DNA from: PSRI01 sp041484195
GTDB taxonomy: Bacteria; Bacteroidota; Bacteroidia; Chitinophagales; Chitinophagaceae
DNA: 40,234 nt
Direction of reading: 5' to 3'
Assembly (NCBI GenBank): GCA_041484195.1
Contig: JBGPHC010000034.1
Location: forward strand, 1-40,234
In this document: positions 1 to 8,588 of the stretch, piece after piece
Numbering within the stretch: the first letter of the stretch is position 1
Layout of the letters: the number at the start of each line of letters is the position of its first letter
Notes under the pieces: generated by a model
Databases searched by the model: none
What the model saw: the letters and a program-made list of their open reading frames with translations, nothing else
Told to the model about the DNA's origin: nothing
Translations under genes and position numbers: made by a program

Positions 1-443
1 AACCTAACGCCTGACAAATTACATAACAATAAAAAAATAAATCATCAGAGATTATGGAAAAACTATTTTAAAAAACCACTTACTTTTGAAAAGAAAAATG
101 AAAATGACCCTGTAAACCTATCGCAGAATTTATCTATTAACCTGTAAACTTTTTTTAGGACGAGTCACTGTGTCCACTACCCGCCATTAGTAATAATTCG
201 TGTTCTCAAATCTATCATAAGGAAAGCTTTCTAATTTATGCCTAAAATCCTCCCAAGGAAATCCTATCAGATATTTCCCTTTTTCTCCTTTCCTGGACCT
301 TAAAACTCAATTGGTTGAAATGAATTTTTATTGGGGAACGCCGCGCAAATTCTTGCTGTCATTCAGGAAAATTTATTAACTTGAAAGGACAGCTCAAAAT
401 ACCGCACCTGTATTTTCTCCTCACTAACTGTAAATTTTGTAAA
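1..443. other. Non-coding leader region
   Basis: I see no convincing gene in this AT-rich stretch. A TACTTTTG box at 81-88 fits the Bacteroidota -7 consensus TAnnTTTG but has no TTTG about 20 bases upstream, so it is only a weak promoter candidate. The open frame of the next gene can be extended back to a TTG at 381, but those 21 codons read like leader sequence and not like the start of an exported protein. Confidence 0.5.
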
Positions 444-2042
444 ATGAAAAATGACATTCCCCAAAATCCATCTTCACAGGAAATTCAAATCGAAAAGCCG
501 GCAGATGCACCCGGAAAAAAGTCATCAATCAACCGGCGGAAATTTGTTGAAGTGATGGCGACTTCAGCATTGGCCTTTACCATCGTCCCAAGGCATGTAC
601 TTGGAGGTAAAAAATATGTGGCGCCCAGCGACAAAATCACGTTGGCCTATATTGGCGTGGGCACCCAGGGCATCAGAGAACTATTGCCATTATTGGGAAA
701 TCCCAGAATCCAGGTCACTGCCGTTTGCGATCCTAATAAGCAAGCGATCGGATATAAGGACTGGGGCAAAGACTGGTTAAGAAACGAAATCCGGAAAACC
801 ATTCAGCAAGCCGACTGGAATTCCGGGGGCGACAATTCCATTCCCGGAGGAAGAGACAATGGGAAATCGATCGTTGATACTTTCTATGCGAACGTTCACC
901 CGGAACTAAAGCTCAAGGGCTGTAATGCTTATGCGGATGTTCGGGAACTGCTTGAAAAAGAAAAAAACCTGGATGCTGTTAAGATAATGACACCCGATCA
1001 CCTGCATGGGATCATTGCCATGGCTGCTTTAAAGAGAGGCAAGCATATCTTAATCCATAAGCCGCTCTCAAACCGGTTGATCGAAGGAAAGAAACTGATT
1101 GGAATGGCTCGTGGGAGTAAGACTATAACACATTTGATACCCTGGGATTCAAATGGCTCAATGGAGGCCGTGATGAACTGGATAAATGCCGGCGCCATCG
1201 GCACACTAATGGAAGTGCATAACTGGACCAATCGTCCCGTATGGCCGCAGTATCCTACCATCCCTGAAGATACTCCTCCCATTCCCAATGGGTTGGATTG
1301 GGACCTATGGCTGGGCCCGGAAGCCTACAGGCCCTATCATCCCAATTATACCAATATGGTGTTCAGGGGTTGGTATGATTTCGGTGGAGGCTCCATGGCA
1401 GATATGGGACATTATAGCCTGTGGACCGTATTCATGGCCTTGCAACTGGAGGCGCCGACGACAATTGAACCCAATCTGAGTCATGTTTGCGGAATGCATG
1501 ATCCGGTTCCTTATCAAATCCGTAACAATTTTTCTTTCCCAATGGCCAGTTCCGTCCGTTTCAAGTATCCGGCAAAGGGTGCCAGGCCAGCGGTTGACCT
1601 ATGTTGGTATGATGGTGGCATGCGGCCTCCCATACCCGAAGAATTGATGCGAGACGACAAAGAATTACCTGCCGAAGGAATGATGTTTGTTGGCGATAAG
1701 GGCAAAATACTGGCTGGGTTCAACGTACAGAATCCCCAGATCATCTCGGGCACAAAAATGGAAGCAAAGGGAAATACGAATACGGGTAACAACAACCAGG
1801 TGGAAAAAACGACTGAGGCCCTGGACCTGTTTGTCGATGCCATCAAGAGCGGAAAACAGTATCCCGGCAATTTTTCCGAAGCGGAACATATAACCGAAGC
1901 CATCAATCTTTATGCAGTTGCTTTGAGAAGCGGCCGTTTATTAAGATACGATGCGGAAAATTTGAAGATCACCAATGTTCCCGAAGCCAATGCCTACCTG
2001 GACCGTGAATACAGATCGGGCTGGAATCCTGCAACTATCTAA
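444..2042 (+). CDS. Exported Gfo/Idh/MocA family oxidoreductase
   Basis: This is an NAD(P)-dependent sugar oxidoreductase of the Gfo/Idh/MocA family, 532 residues from the ATG at 444. The N-terminus has an RR-type signal (INRRKFVEVMATSALAF), as in many Bacteroidota members sent through the Tat pathway with bound cofactor. A Rossmann domain begins at about residue 55 (KITLAYIGVGTQG). The family EKP-like motif reads HILIHKPLS, so the catalytic Lys is kept while the Glu is replaced by His. The second domain contains DLWLGP, GWYDFGGGSMADMGHY and a late ITEAINLYAVALRSGR helix typical of long bacteroidete members. I chose ATG 444 over the in-frame TTG 381 because it puts the twin Arg near the end of a normal n-region. 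The TIM-barrel gene begins 33 bases downstream, so the two are probably co-transcribed. The substrate is not evident; glycoside or inositol oxidation is possible. Confidence 0.9.
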   Translation: MKNDIPQNPSSQEIQIEKPADAPGKKSSINRRKFVEVMATSALAFTIVPRHVLGGKKYVAPSDKITLAYIGVGTQGIRELLPLLGNPRIQVTAVCDPNKQAIGYKDWGKDWLRNEIRKTIQQADWNSGGDNSIPGGRDNGKSIVDTFYANVHPELKLKGCNAYADVRELLEKEKNLDAVKIMTPDHLHGIIAMAALKRGKHILIHKPLSNRLIEGKKLIGMARGSKTITHLIPWDSNGSMEAVMNWINAGAIGTLMEVHNWTNRPVWPQYPTIPEDTPPIPNGLDWDLWLGPEAYRPYHPNYTNMVFRGWYDFGGGSMADMGHYSLWTVFMALQLEAPTTIEPNLSHVCGMHDPVPYQIRNNFSFPMASSVRFKYPAKGARPAVDLCWYDGGMRPPIPEELMRDDKELPAEGMMFVGDKGKILAGFNVQNPQIISGTKMEAKGNTNTGNNNQVEKTTEALDLFVDAIKSGKQYPGNFSEAEHITEAINLYAVALRSGRLLRYDAENLKITNVPEANAYLDREYRSGWNPATI

Positions 2043-2075
2043 AAACTATGGTTATACCATTATAAATTGACTATC

Positions 2076-2942
2076 ATGAAAAAAATGAACAGGAGAAATT
2101 TTGTTGCCCAATCCGCCATGGGTTTGGGCGCTGTATTCGCATGGTCGCAGTTACCCCTGCGATCCTCCTCCCAGACAATCACCAAGTCCACTGACCTTCC
2201 TATCGGATTCCAGACATTTCCCATCAGGGACATGCTCGCCAAAGATTTTGCCGGCACCCTGAAAACAATGGCAGGCATGGGATACCGCCTGGTGGAGATG
2301 TGTTCTCCCCAAGGATATGCCAGTATTGGTTTTGGTCCACTTGTCAAGATGAAAACCTCCGACATGCGCAGCATCATTAATGATGCAGGCCTTATTTGCC
2401 CCAGTTGCCATTTTGGCTTTGGAGAACTTACAGACAAACTTGACGATCGCATTGAATTTGCACAGCAATTAGGCCTTTCTCAAATGATCTGCTCCACTTT
2501 CTGGCTGCCTAAGACTGCTGTTCTGAAAGATTATTATGATGCCGCTGACAAATTGAATAAGGCCGCAGAAAAGATAAAAAAGGCGGGCATGCAAGCCGGC
2601 TTCCACAATCATGACATGGAATTCGCGCAACTGGATGGCCAGCTCATTTATGACGCATTGATGAGCCGTTTCGATCCCGACCTGGTAAAAATGCAATTCC
2701 AGACAGAAGTGATCAATCTTGGCTACAAAGCCTCCAGCTATTTCACAAAATATCCTGGAAGATTTATTTCCTCACACTTGTCCGATTGGACGGCAGACAA
2801 AAAGGAGGTTCCCGTGGGCAAGGGTGTTATTGACTGGAAGGAATTTTTTGCCGCGGCCAAAACAGGTGGCGTAAAGAATTTTTTTGTGGAGATGGATTTT
2901 GACAGGTTTAAGGATAGCGCTACTTATATTCAAGGATTATGA
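2076..2942 (+). CDS. Exported sugar phosphate isomerase/epimerase-like TIM-barrel protein
   Basis: This 288-residue protein belongs to the xylose isomerase-like TIM-barrel superfamily (AP_endonuc_2), whose members isomerise or epimerise sugars, often keto-sugars, with a divalent metal. It starts with an RR-type signal (MNRRNFVAQSAMGLGAVFAW) ending near residue 35. Family landmarks are GFQTFPIRDML, PSCHFGFGEL, GFHNHDMEF with the metal-binding His and Glu region, and FFVEMDF near the C-terminus. The ATG at 2076 is preferred over the TTG at 2067; ATG 2085 is also possible. It follows the Gfo/Idh/MocA gene by 33 bases, a pairing that is common in Bacteroidota and suggests an oxidise-then-isomerise or epimerise route on a sugar in the envelope. 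Length matches the family, so it appears complete. Confidence 0.85.
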   Translation: MKKMNRRNFVAQSAMGLGAVFAWSQLPLRSSSQTITKSTDLPIGFQTFPIRDMLAKDFAGTLKTMAGMGYRLVEMCSPQGYASIGFGPLVKMKTSDMRSIINDAGLICPSCHFGFGELTDKLDDRIEFAQQLGLSQMICSTFWLPKTAVLKDYYDAADKLNKAAEKIKKAGMQAGFHNHDMEFAQLDGQLIYDALMSRFDPDLVKMQFQTEVINLGYKASSYFTKYPGRFISSHLSDWTADKKEVPVGKGVIDWKEFFAAAKTGGVKNFFVEMDFDRFKDSATYIQGL

Positions 2943-3189
2943 ATTGAATCCAGGGTCCAATCAACCAGGGAAAATTAGCAGGACGTTACCAGAAATCCAC
3001 ATAGAAAGAAGCGAGCTCCACTCCCGGCATTATCAATTACCAAACCCCGGAGCGGAAACTCGCGTGATAAGAATATGAATGGATTCTAACTTCCTATTGC
3101 CCTTTTGATATTTTTGCGGGTTGCATGTCCACCACTGTGCCCGTTATTGCTTTCTTGAATATTCTCAATTTCAGCATGAGTAACATAAA

Positions 3190-3216
3190 CCTGGCCATGG
3201 AGAAGATCTGGCCAGG
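3190..3216. terminator. Inverted repeat between convergent genes
   Basis: CCTGGCCA at 3190-3197 and TGGCCAGG at 3209-3216 form a perfect 8-bp stem with an 11-base loop, followed by TAATTTTCT. It lies between the + strand isomerase gene and the - strand gene ending at 3235, so it could stop transcripts from either side. The T-run is poor, which lowers confidence in intrinsic termination. Confidence 0.5.
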
Positions 3217-3234
3217 TAATTTTCTATCTCCGAC

Positions 3235-3621
3235 TCATAGTGTAATTGAAACAGAAAGTTTTATGATGGCTCTGATATTGAGGATTAATTGGAATACTCT
3301 GGAGCCATTTTCAGTGGCGCTCCAGTTCCCACTTATATCATATTCAATGCCGAATTTAGTATAGTACCATTTAAGTGAAGTCCGATCGCCATCTTTAACC
3401 AAAATCCGATTCTCTCCTACCGCGCCAGTGAAAGTCTTCCTTAAAGTCGTACCGGCTTTCGCATATTCAGATCCCTTGTTTGCATCAATCAGCTTTTGGG
3501 AAGAAGCCGGACCTTCAGTCTTGTAAACATTTGCATTGATTTCATCCTGGGAAAAAACAGGATTCATCATTGCCGGCACAATGATCAATGCTACCACGAT
3601 TGTCATTAGAAATTTTTTCAT
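3235..3621 (-). CDS. Small secreted protein of unknown function
   Basis: This 128-residue protein starts with a clear Sec signal peptide (MKKFLMTIVVALIIVPAMM, cleavage near PVFS-QDE). The mature part has KTEGPASSQKLIDANKG, then a GAVGENRILVKDGDRTSLKWYY segment that looks like a beta-rich domain. I do not recognise a named family. The start is the only ATG in the right place and the gene stands alone, convergent with the sugar isomerase gene. The last 25 residues (FQLILNIRAIIKLSVSITL) are unusually hydrophobic and repetitive, so the true end could be altered by a frameshift. An envelope location is inferred from the signal only. Confidence 0.65.
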   Translation of the reverse strand: MKKFLMTIVVALIIVPAMMNPVFSQDEINANVYKTEGPASSQKLIDANKGSEYAKAGTTLRKTFTGAVGENRILVKDGDRTSLKWYYTKFGIEYDISGNWSATENGSRVFQLILNIRAIIKLSVSITL

Positions 3622-3689
3622 GTTTAAAGGTTCACTGGTTAATGATGAACTGTGAATTATTTTTCGGATATAAACACGAGGAAGTGGTT

Positions 3690-4440
3690 TTACAGAAAAC
3701 GCAAATCCTCGGTTACCCGGAATGGTTGTAAGGCACGGGCAATGGTCTCCTCTACGCTTTGCTTGTCATTGAATTCCATAGTCGCTGCCGCGGGGCCCGT
3801 TCCCAAAAAACTCTTTATACCATCGTAAAGACTACCATACAGAAAAGGGCAGGCCACGATGGCTTTGAATTTTAGCTTCAGACCCTTGGCCTCAAGGACG
3901 CTTTCAATTTTCCCATCTTCTGAAAGTGCAAAAGGGCCAGGGGTTCCCGGAGGAGGCGGAGGCAACAGCGTTCCGATGGCTTTCAGAACATTGGCAGCAT
4001 CGCTTATTTCCGGTTTGGCCCAGATTGCAGGAACCATCCGGCCTCTGGGCTTTGTCACTCTTTTTGCTTCCATGAGTGCATTTTCGAAACTTCCGGCATA
4101 TTGGAAAGAATTGAATCCGGTAACGACGTCGAAACTGTCGTCAGCAAAAGGCAGGGCCTCAAGATCCTCTTCCAAAAAATTGTTTAGAGGATTACGAAGC
4201 CTGGCCAGTTCCAACAACCCGGGAGCCGCATCCACGCCGATCATCTCTACACCCGCTTCAATGGCCAGGTTACCGAAAAGACCGGCACCACAACCTGCGT
4301 CCAGAAACAAATGCTTTTCGCTTAGCTTTAGTTGATCCAATACTACCCTGTACATGGGTAAAAAACCAGGGCTCAAAATGTTGTGCCCAATGCTGAGGCG
4401 CAATGCTCCACAGCTTTCCTTGAATTGCTTTTGTGCTCAC
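3690..4440 (-). pseudogene. Class I SAM-dependent methyltransferase, broken by a one-base frameshift
   Basis: The main frame (3690 to 4403) encodes a Methyltransf_11-type enzyme: motif I is FLDAGCGAGLFGNLA, followed by MIGVDAAPGLLELAR, LEDLEALPFADDSFDVV-like acidic strand motifs and a proline-rich PPPPPGTPGPF insertion. Its only start there is a TTG giving MRLSIGHNIL, which does not look like the family N-terminus. The -1 related frame from a GTG at 4438-4440 reads VSTKAIQGKLWSIAPQHWA, then QHFEPWF, a typical methyltransferase N-terminus. The two frames join perfectly as WFLPMYRVVL if one base is removed from the run of six A (T on the coding strand) at 4360-4365. This is either a recent frameshift or a homopolymer sequencing error. 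The methyl acceptor is unknown. Confidence 0.8.
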
Positions 4441-4480
4441 TGAAATAAATTTTAATTATTTATTCCACAAAACTAAATCG

Positions 4481-4572
4481 CCGGCAACCAGAAGACATTG
4501 CTCAAAAGTCCGGAGATATGACTGGTCAGCTCAAACAGCAATCCTCTGCTGGTTAGCTGATACAGAACCAGC
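4481..4572 (-). repeat. Relic of an AraC-family gene 3' end, copy 1 of a direct repeat
   Basis: About 75 bases here match the 3' end of the AraC-type fragment at 7616-7692 at roughly 80-85 percent identity by eye, in the same orientation; both contain TCAGCTCAAACAGCA and AAAAGTCCGGA or close variants. Read on the - strand in the regulator's frame, this copy gives VSANQQRIAV-stop, against PLSVKQQVAAV-stop in the other. A 63-codon frame also covers it (4473-4664) but has no support as a gene. The two copies bracket the TonB receptor gene. Confidence 0.65.
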
Positions 4573-4660
4573 CCGGAAATGCATACCCAGCTAACAATGT
4601 ATTTAAAATCAGAAAATCTCATGGTCCTATTAGATTTCTCATGTAATAAATATTCAATCT

Positions 4661-7120
4661 TCAATTGTGCACTCTTTTCAATTCATCTTCCGCGCCAGTT
4701 GATCTTTCTTTCGCAATAGTCAATGCCTTGTTGCCAAAACTGTGCGTATATGTGATTTTATAAGCAAGCAATCCAAAATTGAAACTCCGGTTTACAATCA
4801 CGCCTGTTTTAGGCAGGGTTTCGCCGAACCTGTACAAGGCACCCTCATTAAATATATCATTTGCCGTCAATCGGACTATATCCTTCTTGTTGTTGAAACT
4901 TTTTTGCAAACCAGCGTCTAAGCGGTAAATGGGCCTGCTTTTGGCCGTACCAAAATAGCTGGATGAAAAATAAGCGCCGGTTAGTTCAAATGAAAACTCC
5001 CCAGGCAAAATAATACGTTGGGTAGAAGTTATATTGTAATCAAAATTCTTCAGTAAAACAGGGTTCTTATCTAATGATATATTTATCTCTTTCATATTAC
5101 AACTAATATTATTTTGCATGCTCCACCATTTATTCAGGCTGAATGGCAGTGAAAAGCCTGCGGTCAGGTATTGTTGAAATTTGAAATTCCTCGCGGTCAG
5201 ATATACAATGCCGCTTACCGTATCAATCCTTTGTGTTTGAAAATAAAAATTGTCAATCGCGTTTACTTCGTGCGTATAACTTAGTGTGAAATTATATTTC
5301 TTGAAAACATAGCTTGCCTGAATCGCATTGGCAATCGTCGGTTGCAAGGCGGAGTTCCCCGAATAGAAAGTCTTGGGATCAAAGAAAACGGTAAATGGCG
5401 CCAGGTCGTTGAAGCTGGGGCGGATGATACGCCGACTGTATGAAAAATTAATACTGTTGTCCGCATTGATCTTTTGCGAAACATAAAAAGTTGGGAATAT
5501 TTCTCCGTATTTTCTATCGACAATATTGGCAATCTTTGCGGTGGCTAAATTTGAAGTTGTGTATTCATATCTTAAACCCGCCGTCATCGATATTTCAGGG
5601 TTCAGCTTCAGGGTAAATGAAGCATAAGCCGCGCCTATATTTTCTTTCAACAAATAATTCGCCGAGAGACTGGTATCAGGTTCCCATAAATTCTGCTTTA
5701 AATTTTCCACAATCACATTGTTGGTGAACCTCGATAATGACAATTTCGCACCTGCCTCCATGGACATGAGTTTTCCGACCGGAGTCATGTAGTCAAAAGA
5801 GATGACCCGGAAATTAATGGGAGTGAGTTTCCCGCTCCTTTGATCCTCATGATACAGAAACTCCTTTGCCCCGTTATAATAATCCGTTGAATAGGTATTG
5901 GGGTTATTATCCTTATAATAGATATAGTTTATGTCGAAAGAAAGTGTTTTGCCAGCCTTGAAACGATGTTGAAAATTGAGGTTTGTCATTAAATTCTTCC
6001 ATAGATTGACTTCAGGATCATCTACAGAATTAATGGTGGTATCCGGCAAATTATTCTTGCTTATAGTTGCCCCATTTTGGGCGATCATCGTCCAGTGGTT
6101 AATATAGCCGCTCACCAAAGCTCCGATGGTTGTTGAAGCGCCTAAAAGGTAATCTATCCCTAAACGCATATTGTAAACCTGCCTCTTAGCATCACGGTCT
6201 GAGAAATAACTGTTGGTAATTATATCTCCGGCCCTGACAAATTGTGTAAAGCCCGAACTTGGTTGTAGGTAGTGATCATGATTGAATGAGTAATTGCCAT
6301 AGAGGTTAATTTTGGAGCCCCTATAATTAAAATTGATTCCTGCCGCTCCCGTTTCTCTAATGCCATAGCCTGCGGTTAGAAAATAAGAACCGCTGAAGCC
6401 GGCATAGGGGTTATTAAGCAATACAACATTAATATAGCCGGCACTTCCTTCGGCATCATATTTCGCCGGAGGCGTGGTGATCAGTTCAATCTTTTCAATG
6501 TTCCCCGCACTGATGCCTGCCAGTAATTGAACCAATGCATCCTGTGGCATATAAGTCATTTTCCCATTTATCATTACCGCCACACCGGCTTTACCATTGA
6601 TGGCAATGCTGTTATCCTGCCTGTTTACTGTGACTCCCGGTGATTTCTCAAGCACATCCAAGGCAGTCCCTCCTGCGTTTGTAATACTGTTTTTTACATT
6701 GATTACCATCCGGTCGATCTTTTGTTCAAACATTGGTTTCTTGCCTGTTACAGTCACTTCTTTCAATTGCGTAGCCACACTCTTCAGGTAGAGAACGCCC
6801 TGATCAATTTCGATTTTGTCTGCATCAATCTTAAATGCCTTGGTAAACACCTGTTCCATGCCTGCATAAGTTGCAGATATATAGTATCCTCCCCTATTAA
6901 TATTTTCAAAAGCATATTTCCCAAAAGCATCAGAAATTATTCCTTTCACCAGAGATGAATCCAATGATTTCGACAACATCACATTAGCGTATTGCACAGG
7001 ATTTCCATTCGAATCCTTGATTATTCCCCTGATGGTGCCCATTTGAGCATCCGACCAATGAAAAGCCAACATCAATCCCAGAAACCAGGTTAGCCGCTTA
7101 GTGAACTTAGTATGCTGCAT
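4661..7120 (-). CDS. TonB-dependent receptor / outer membrane beta-barrel protein
   Basis: This 819-residue outer-membrane protein has a signal peptide (MQHTKFTKRLTWFLGLMLAF, cleaved near SDAQ), a carboxypeptidase-regulatory-like beta domain at about 25-115 (GTIRGIIKDSNGNPVQYANV, FGKYAFENINRGGYYI), a plug domain at about 120-240 (KDVLEKSPGVTV-type motif, then VMINGKMTYMPQDALVQLL and IELITTPPAKYDAEG) and a long C-terminal barrel of the OMP_b-brl_3 type with many aromatic strands. These proteins import an unknown ligand powered by TonB. I chose ATG 7118-7120 because the 20 upstream in-frame residues would mask the signal peptide. It lacks an adjacent susD gene, so it is not a standard glycan-utilisation pair. 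A truncated AraC-type gene lies upstream in the same orientation. Confidence 0.88.
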   Translation of the reverse strand: MQHTKFTKRLTWFLGLMLAFHWSDAQMGTIRGIIKDSNGNPVQYANVMLSKSLDSSLVKGIISDAFGKYAFENINRGGYYISATYAGMEQVFTKAFKIDADKIEIDQGVLYLKSVATQLKEVTVTGKKPMFEQKIDRMVINVKNSITNAGGTALDVLEKSPGVTVNRQDNSIAINGKAGVAVMINGKMTYMPQDALVQLLAGISAGNIEKIELITTPPAKYDAEGSAGYINVVLLNNPYAGFSGSYFLTAGYGIRETGAAGINFNYRGSKINLYGNYSFNHDHYLQPSSGFTQFVRAGDIITNSYFSDRDAKRQVYNMRLGIDYLLGASTTIGALVSGYINHWTMIAQNGATISKNNLPDTTINSVDDPEVNLWKNLMTNLNFQHRFKAGKTLSFDINYIYYKDNNPNTYSTDYYNGAKEFLYHEDQRSGKLTPINFRVISFDYMTPVGKLMSMEAGAKLSLSRFTNNVIVENLKQNLWEPDTSLSANYLLKENIGAAYASFTLKLNPEISMTAGLRYEYTTSNLATAKIANIVDRKYGEIFPTFYVSQKINADNSINFSYSRRIIRPSFNDLAPFTVFFDPKTFYSGNSALQPTIANAIQASYVFKKYNFTLSYTHEVNAIDNFYFQTQRIDTVSGIVYLTARNFKFQQYLTAGFSLPFSLNKWWSMQNNISCNMKEINISLDKNPVLLKNFDYNITSTQRIILPGEFSFELTGAYFSSSYFGTAKSRPIYRLDAGLQKSFNNKKDIVRLTANDIFNEGALYRFGETLPKTGVIVNRSFNFGLLAYKITYTHSFGNKALTIAKERSTGAEDELKRVHN

Positions 7121-7615
7121 TATTGAAATCAATTCCCGACAATTTTTATTGCCCGGGCCGCAAGTTAGAAAGGCAGACAATATTTGCAGATCCTCAGTTT
7201 CCTATCGGCAAATATTTTATTCCCATTGGAGGCAGTCATTGTCCCAGCCGGTTGAAAGATCCTGCTGATTCCTAATCTCCTGTATATTAATCTCTGACCT
7301 GACTCTCACGGGTCTTGCAAATATTTGCCCAAATTAATATCACCAATTCTGTCCTATTTGATCTATACAGAAATCTAAGGCAGTAAGGGCGGCTTCCTCA
7401 TGATAATTTTCTTTCGTTTGAAGAGTTCAATTGGGGTAAAATCAATGATAGAACAGCCCCCGGCAATAATGACCTGGGGTCGTTTTGCATGAAATGAAAA
7501 TCTGAGGCTGGTCCGAATGGATGGAATGGACCTGAATTTGTCGCTCCTTAAAATCCGTTGATTACAATGAAATAAGAAATGCTTCTCATTAGCACAACGC
7601 TAAAGCGCTGTCTGC
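7121..7615. other. Intergenic region upstream of the TonB receptor
   Basis: No complete gene is visible. On the - strand a short open stretch around 7355-7440 reads TLQTKENYHEEAALTALD and continues FCIDQIGQNW before a stop; it looks like the tail of a lost gene but is too short to name. The receptor promoter should lie in the part nearest 7121, but I could not identify a convincing -33/-7 pair. Confidence 0.4.
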
Positions 7616-7692
7616 CGGCAGGCATTGCTAAAAAGTCCGGAAATATGACTGATCAGCTCAAACAGCAGCCACCTGCTGCTTGACCGATAAAG
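7616..7692 (-). repeat. AraC-gene 3' end, copy 2 of a direct repeat
   Basis: This is the counterpart of the repeat at 4481-4572 and spans the last codons and stop of the AraC-type fragment plus about 40 bases beyond it. The match continues past the stop codon (CATTGCT, AAAAGTCCGGA, ATATGACTG), so the similarity is of DNA and not only of protein. Confidence 0.65.
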
Positions 7693-8137
7693 GGGAAACG
7701 CCGAAACGAAGTCGGAAGGCACGGCTGAAATGAGAGGCGTTTTCGAATCCGCTTTCAAAAGCTGCTCCGGCAACTGTTTTGCCCAAATTGGTGAGCAGGT
7801 TTCGCGCATGATTCAATCGCTTTTCCATGAGCCATTTGCCCGGCGAAGTATTGTGAACTCGTAAAAAATCTCTTTTGAAAGCAGATAGGCTCCTTGAACC
7901 CAATCTGGCAAATTCCTCCAGCTTCAAATTAAAACAAAAATTGTCTTCCATCACCATTTGCAATGACAAGCTTTGAGGCTCCTGCAAAAGTGTACCAAAA
8001 CAGGATAACAATTCACGGTTCAGGGGATTGTCGGCAATGGCAAGAATCAATTCCCGGAATTTCAATTCCAGCAAAGATTGATCGGGTTCCCGGCTGGAAT
8101 CGAAATAAGGTATCATGGATTGAAAGAAAGTCTGTAC
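7658..8137 (-). pseudogene. AraC-family transcriptional regulator, N-terminally truncated
   Basis: The C-terminal double helix-turn-helix domain is well preserved over the last 100 residues (LEEFARLGSRSLSAFKRDF, PGKWLMEKRLNHARNLL, AGAAFESGFENASHFSRAF). The family is the ExsA-like AraC type common in Bacteroidota, usually about 270-300 residues with an N-terminal cupin ligand domain. Here only 152 residues follow the ATG at 8116; seven more family-like codons (VQTFFQS) extend back to a TGA at 8138-8140, and no cupin remnant was found upstream. The missing sensor half makes a pseudogene likely, although a constitutive DNA-binding fragment cannot be excluded. It lies upstream of the TonB receptor gene on the same strand. 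Confidence 0.75.
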
Positions 8138-8588
8138 TCAAGCATTGTTATCGATAGGAATAAAAGGGTATGTAATTATTGTGGCTCCAGACTTCGTTAT
8201 ATTTGGTCTTGATCGGACAATTATAAATAGTGACGAGCGCCTCTCCACAACTTAGCTGCCGGCCATGGGCTGGATTGCCTAATATGTGACTGTATAGGTT
8301 ATACTAGAAAGAAAAATTGACAGCAAAAATAATAATTACAGGAAAATCCTGCCAATAATTTGATGGAAGGAGAGATCCTTGTGGGTAATGATAGACGTTA
8401 AGGGGCACCGGAACACCCCAACCCAGGAGGCTTAACATAAGGGGGCGCATAATGCAGCCCAGGACCCATCTGCGTTAATTTACTGTCGCACAAACTGAAT
8501 GGAGCAGGAGAATCATTTGCCGGAATTCTGTAAATTACAGAAGCACCTCATTTTAGCAGAATTTGTCTAAACAAAACTAAACTCGCCT
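8138..8588. other. Intergenic region where the AraC N-terminal half is missing
   Basis: The cupin domain expected for the downstream regulator fragment is not recognisable in any frame. I see no other gene. The part closest to 8589 must contain the promoter of the serine hydrolase gene, but no clear -33/-7 pair was found. Confidence 0.4.

Noticed and set aside
150..175. Possible fifth copy of the dispersed repeat (AGGACGAGTC)
   Set aside because: Only ten bases match and the flanks do not align.
4473..4664. A 63-codon - strand frame downstream of the TonB receptor
   Set aside because: It covers the AraC 3' relic in another frame; the similarity is at the DNA level and the frame looks accidental.
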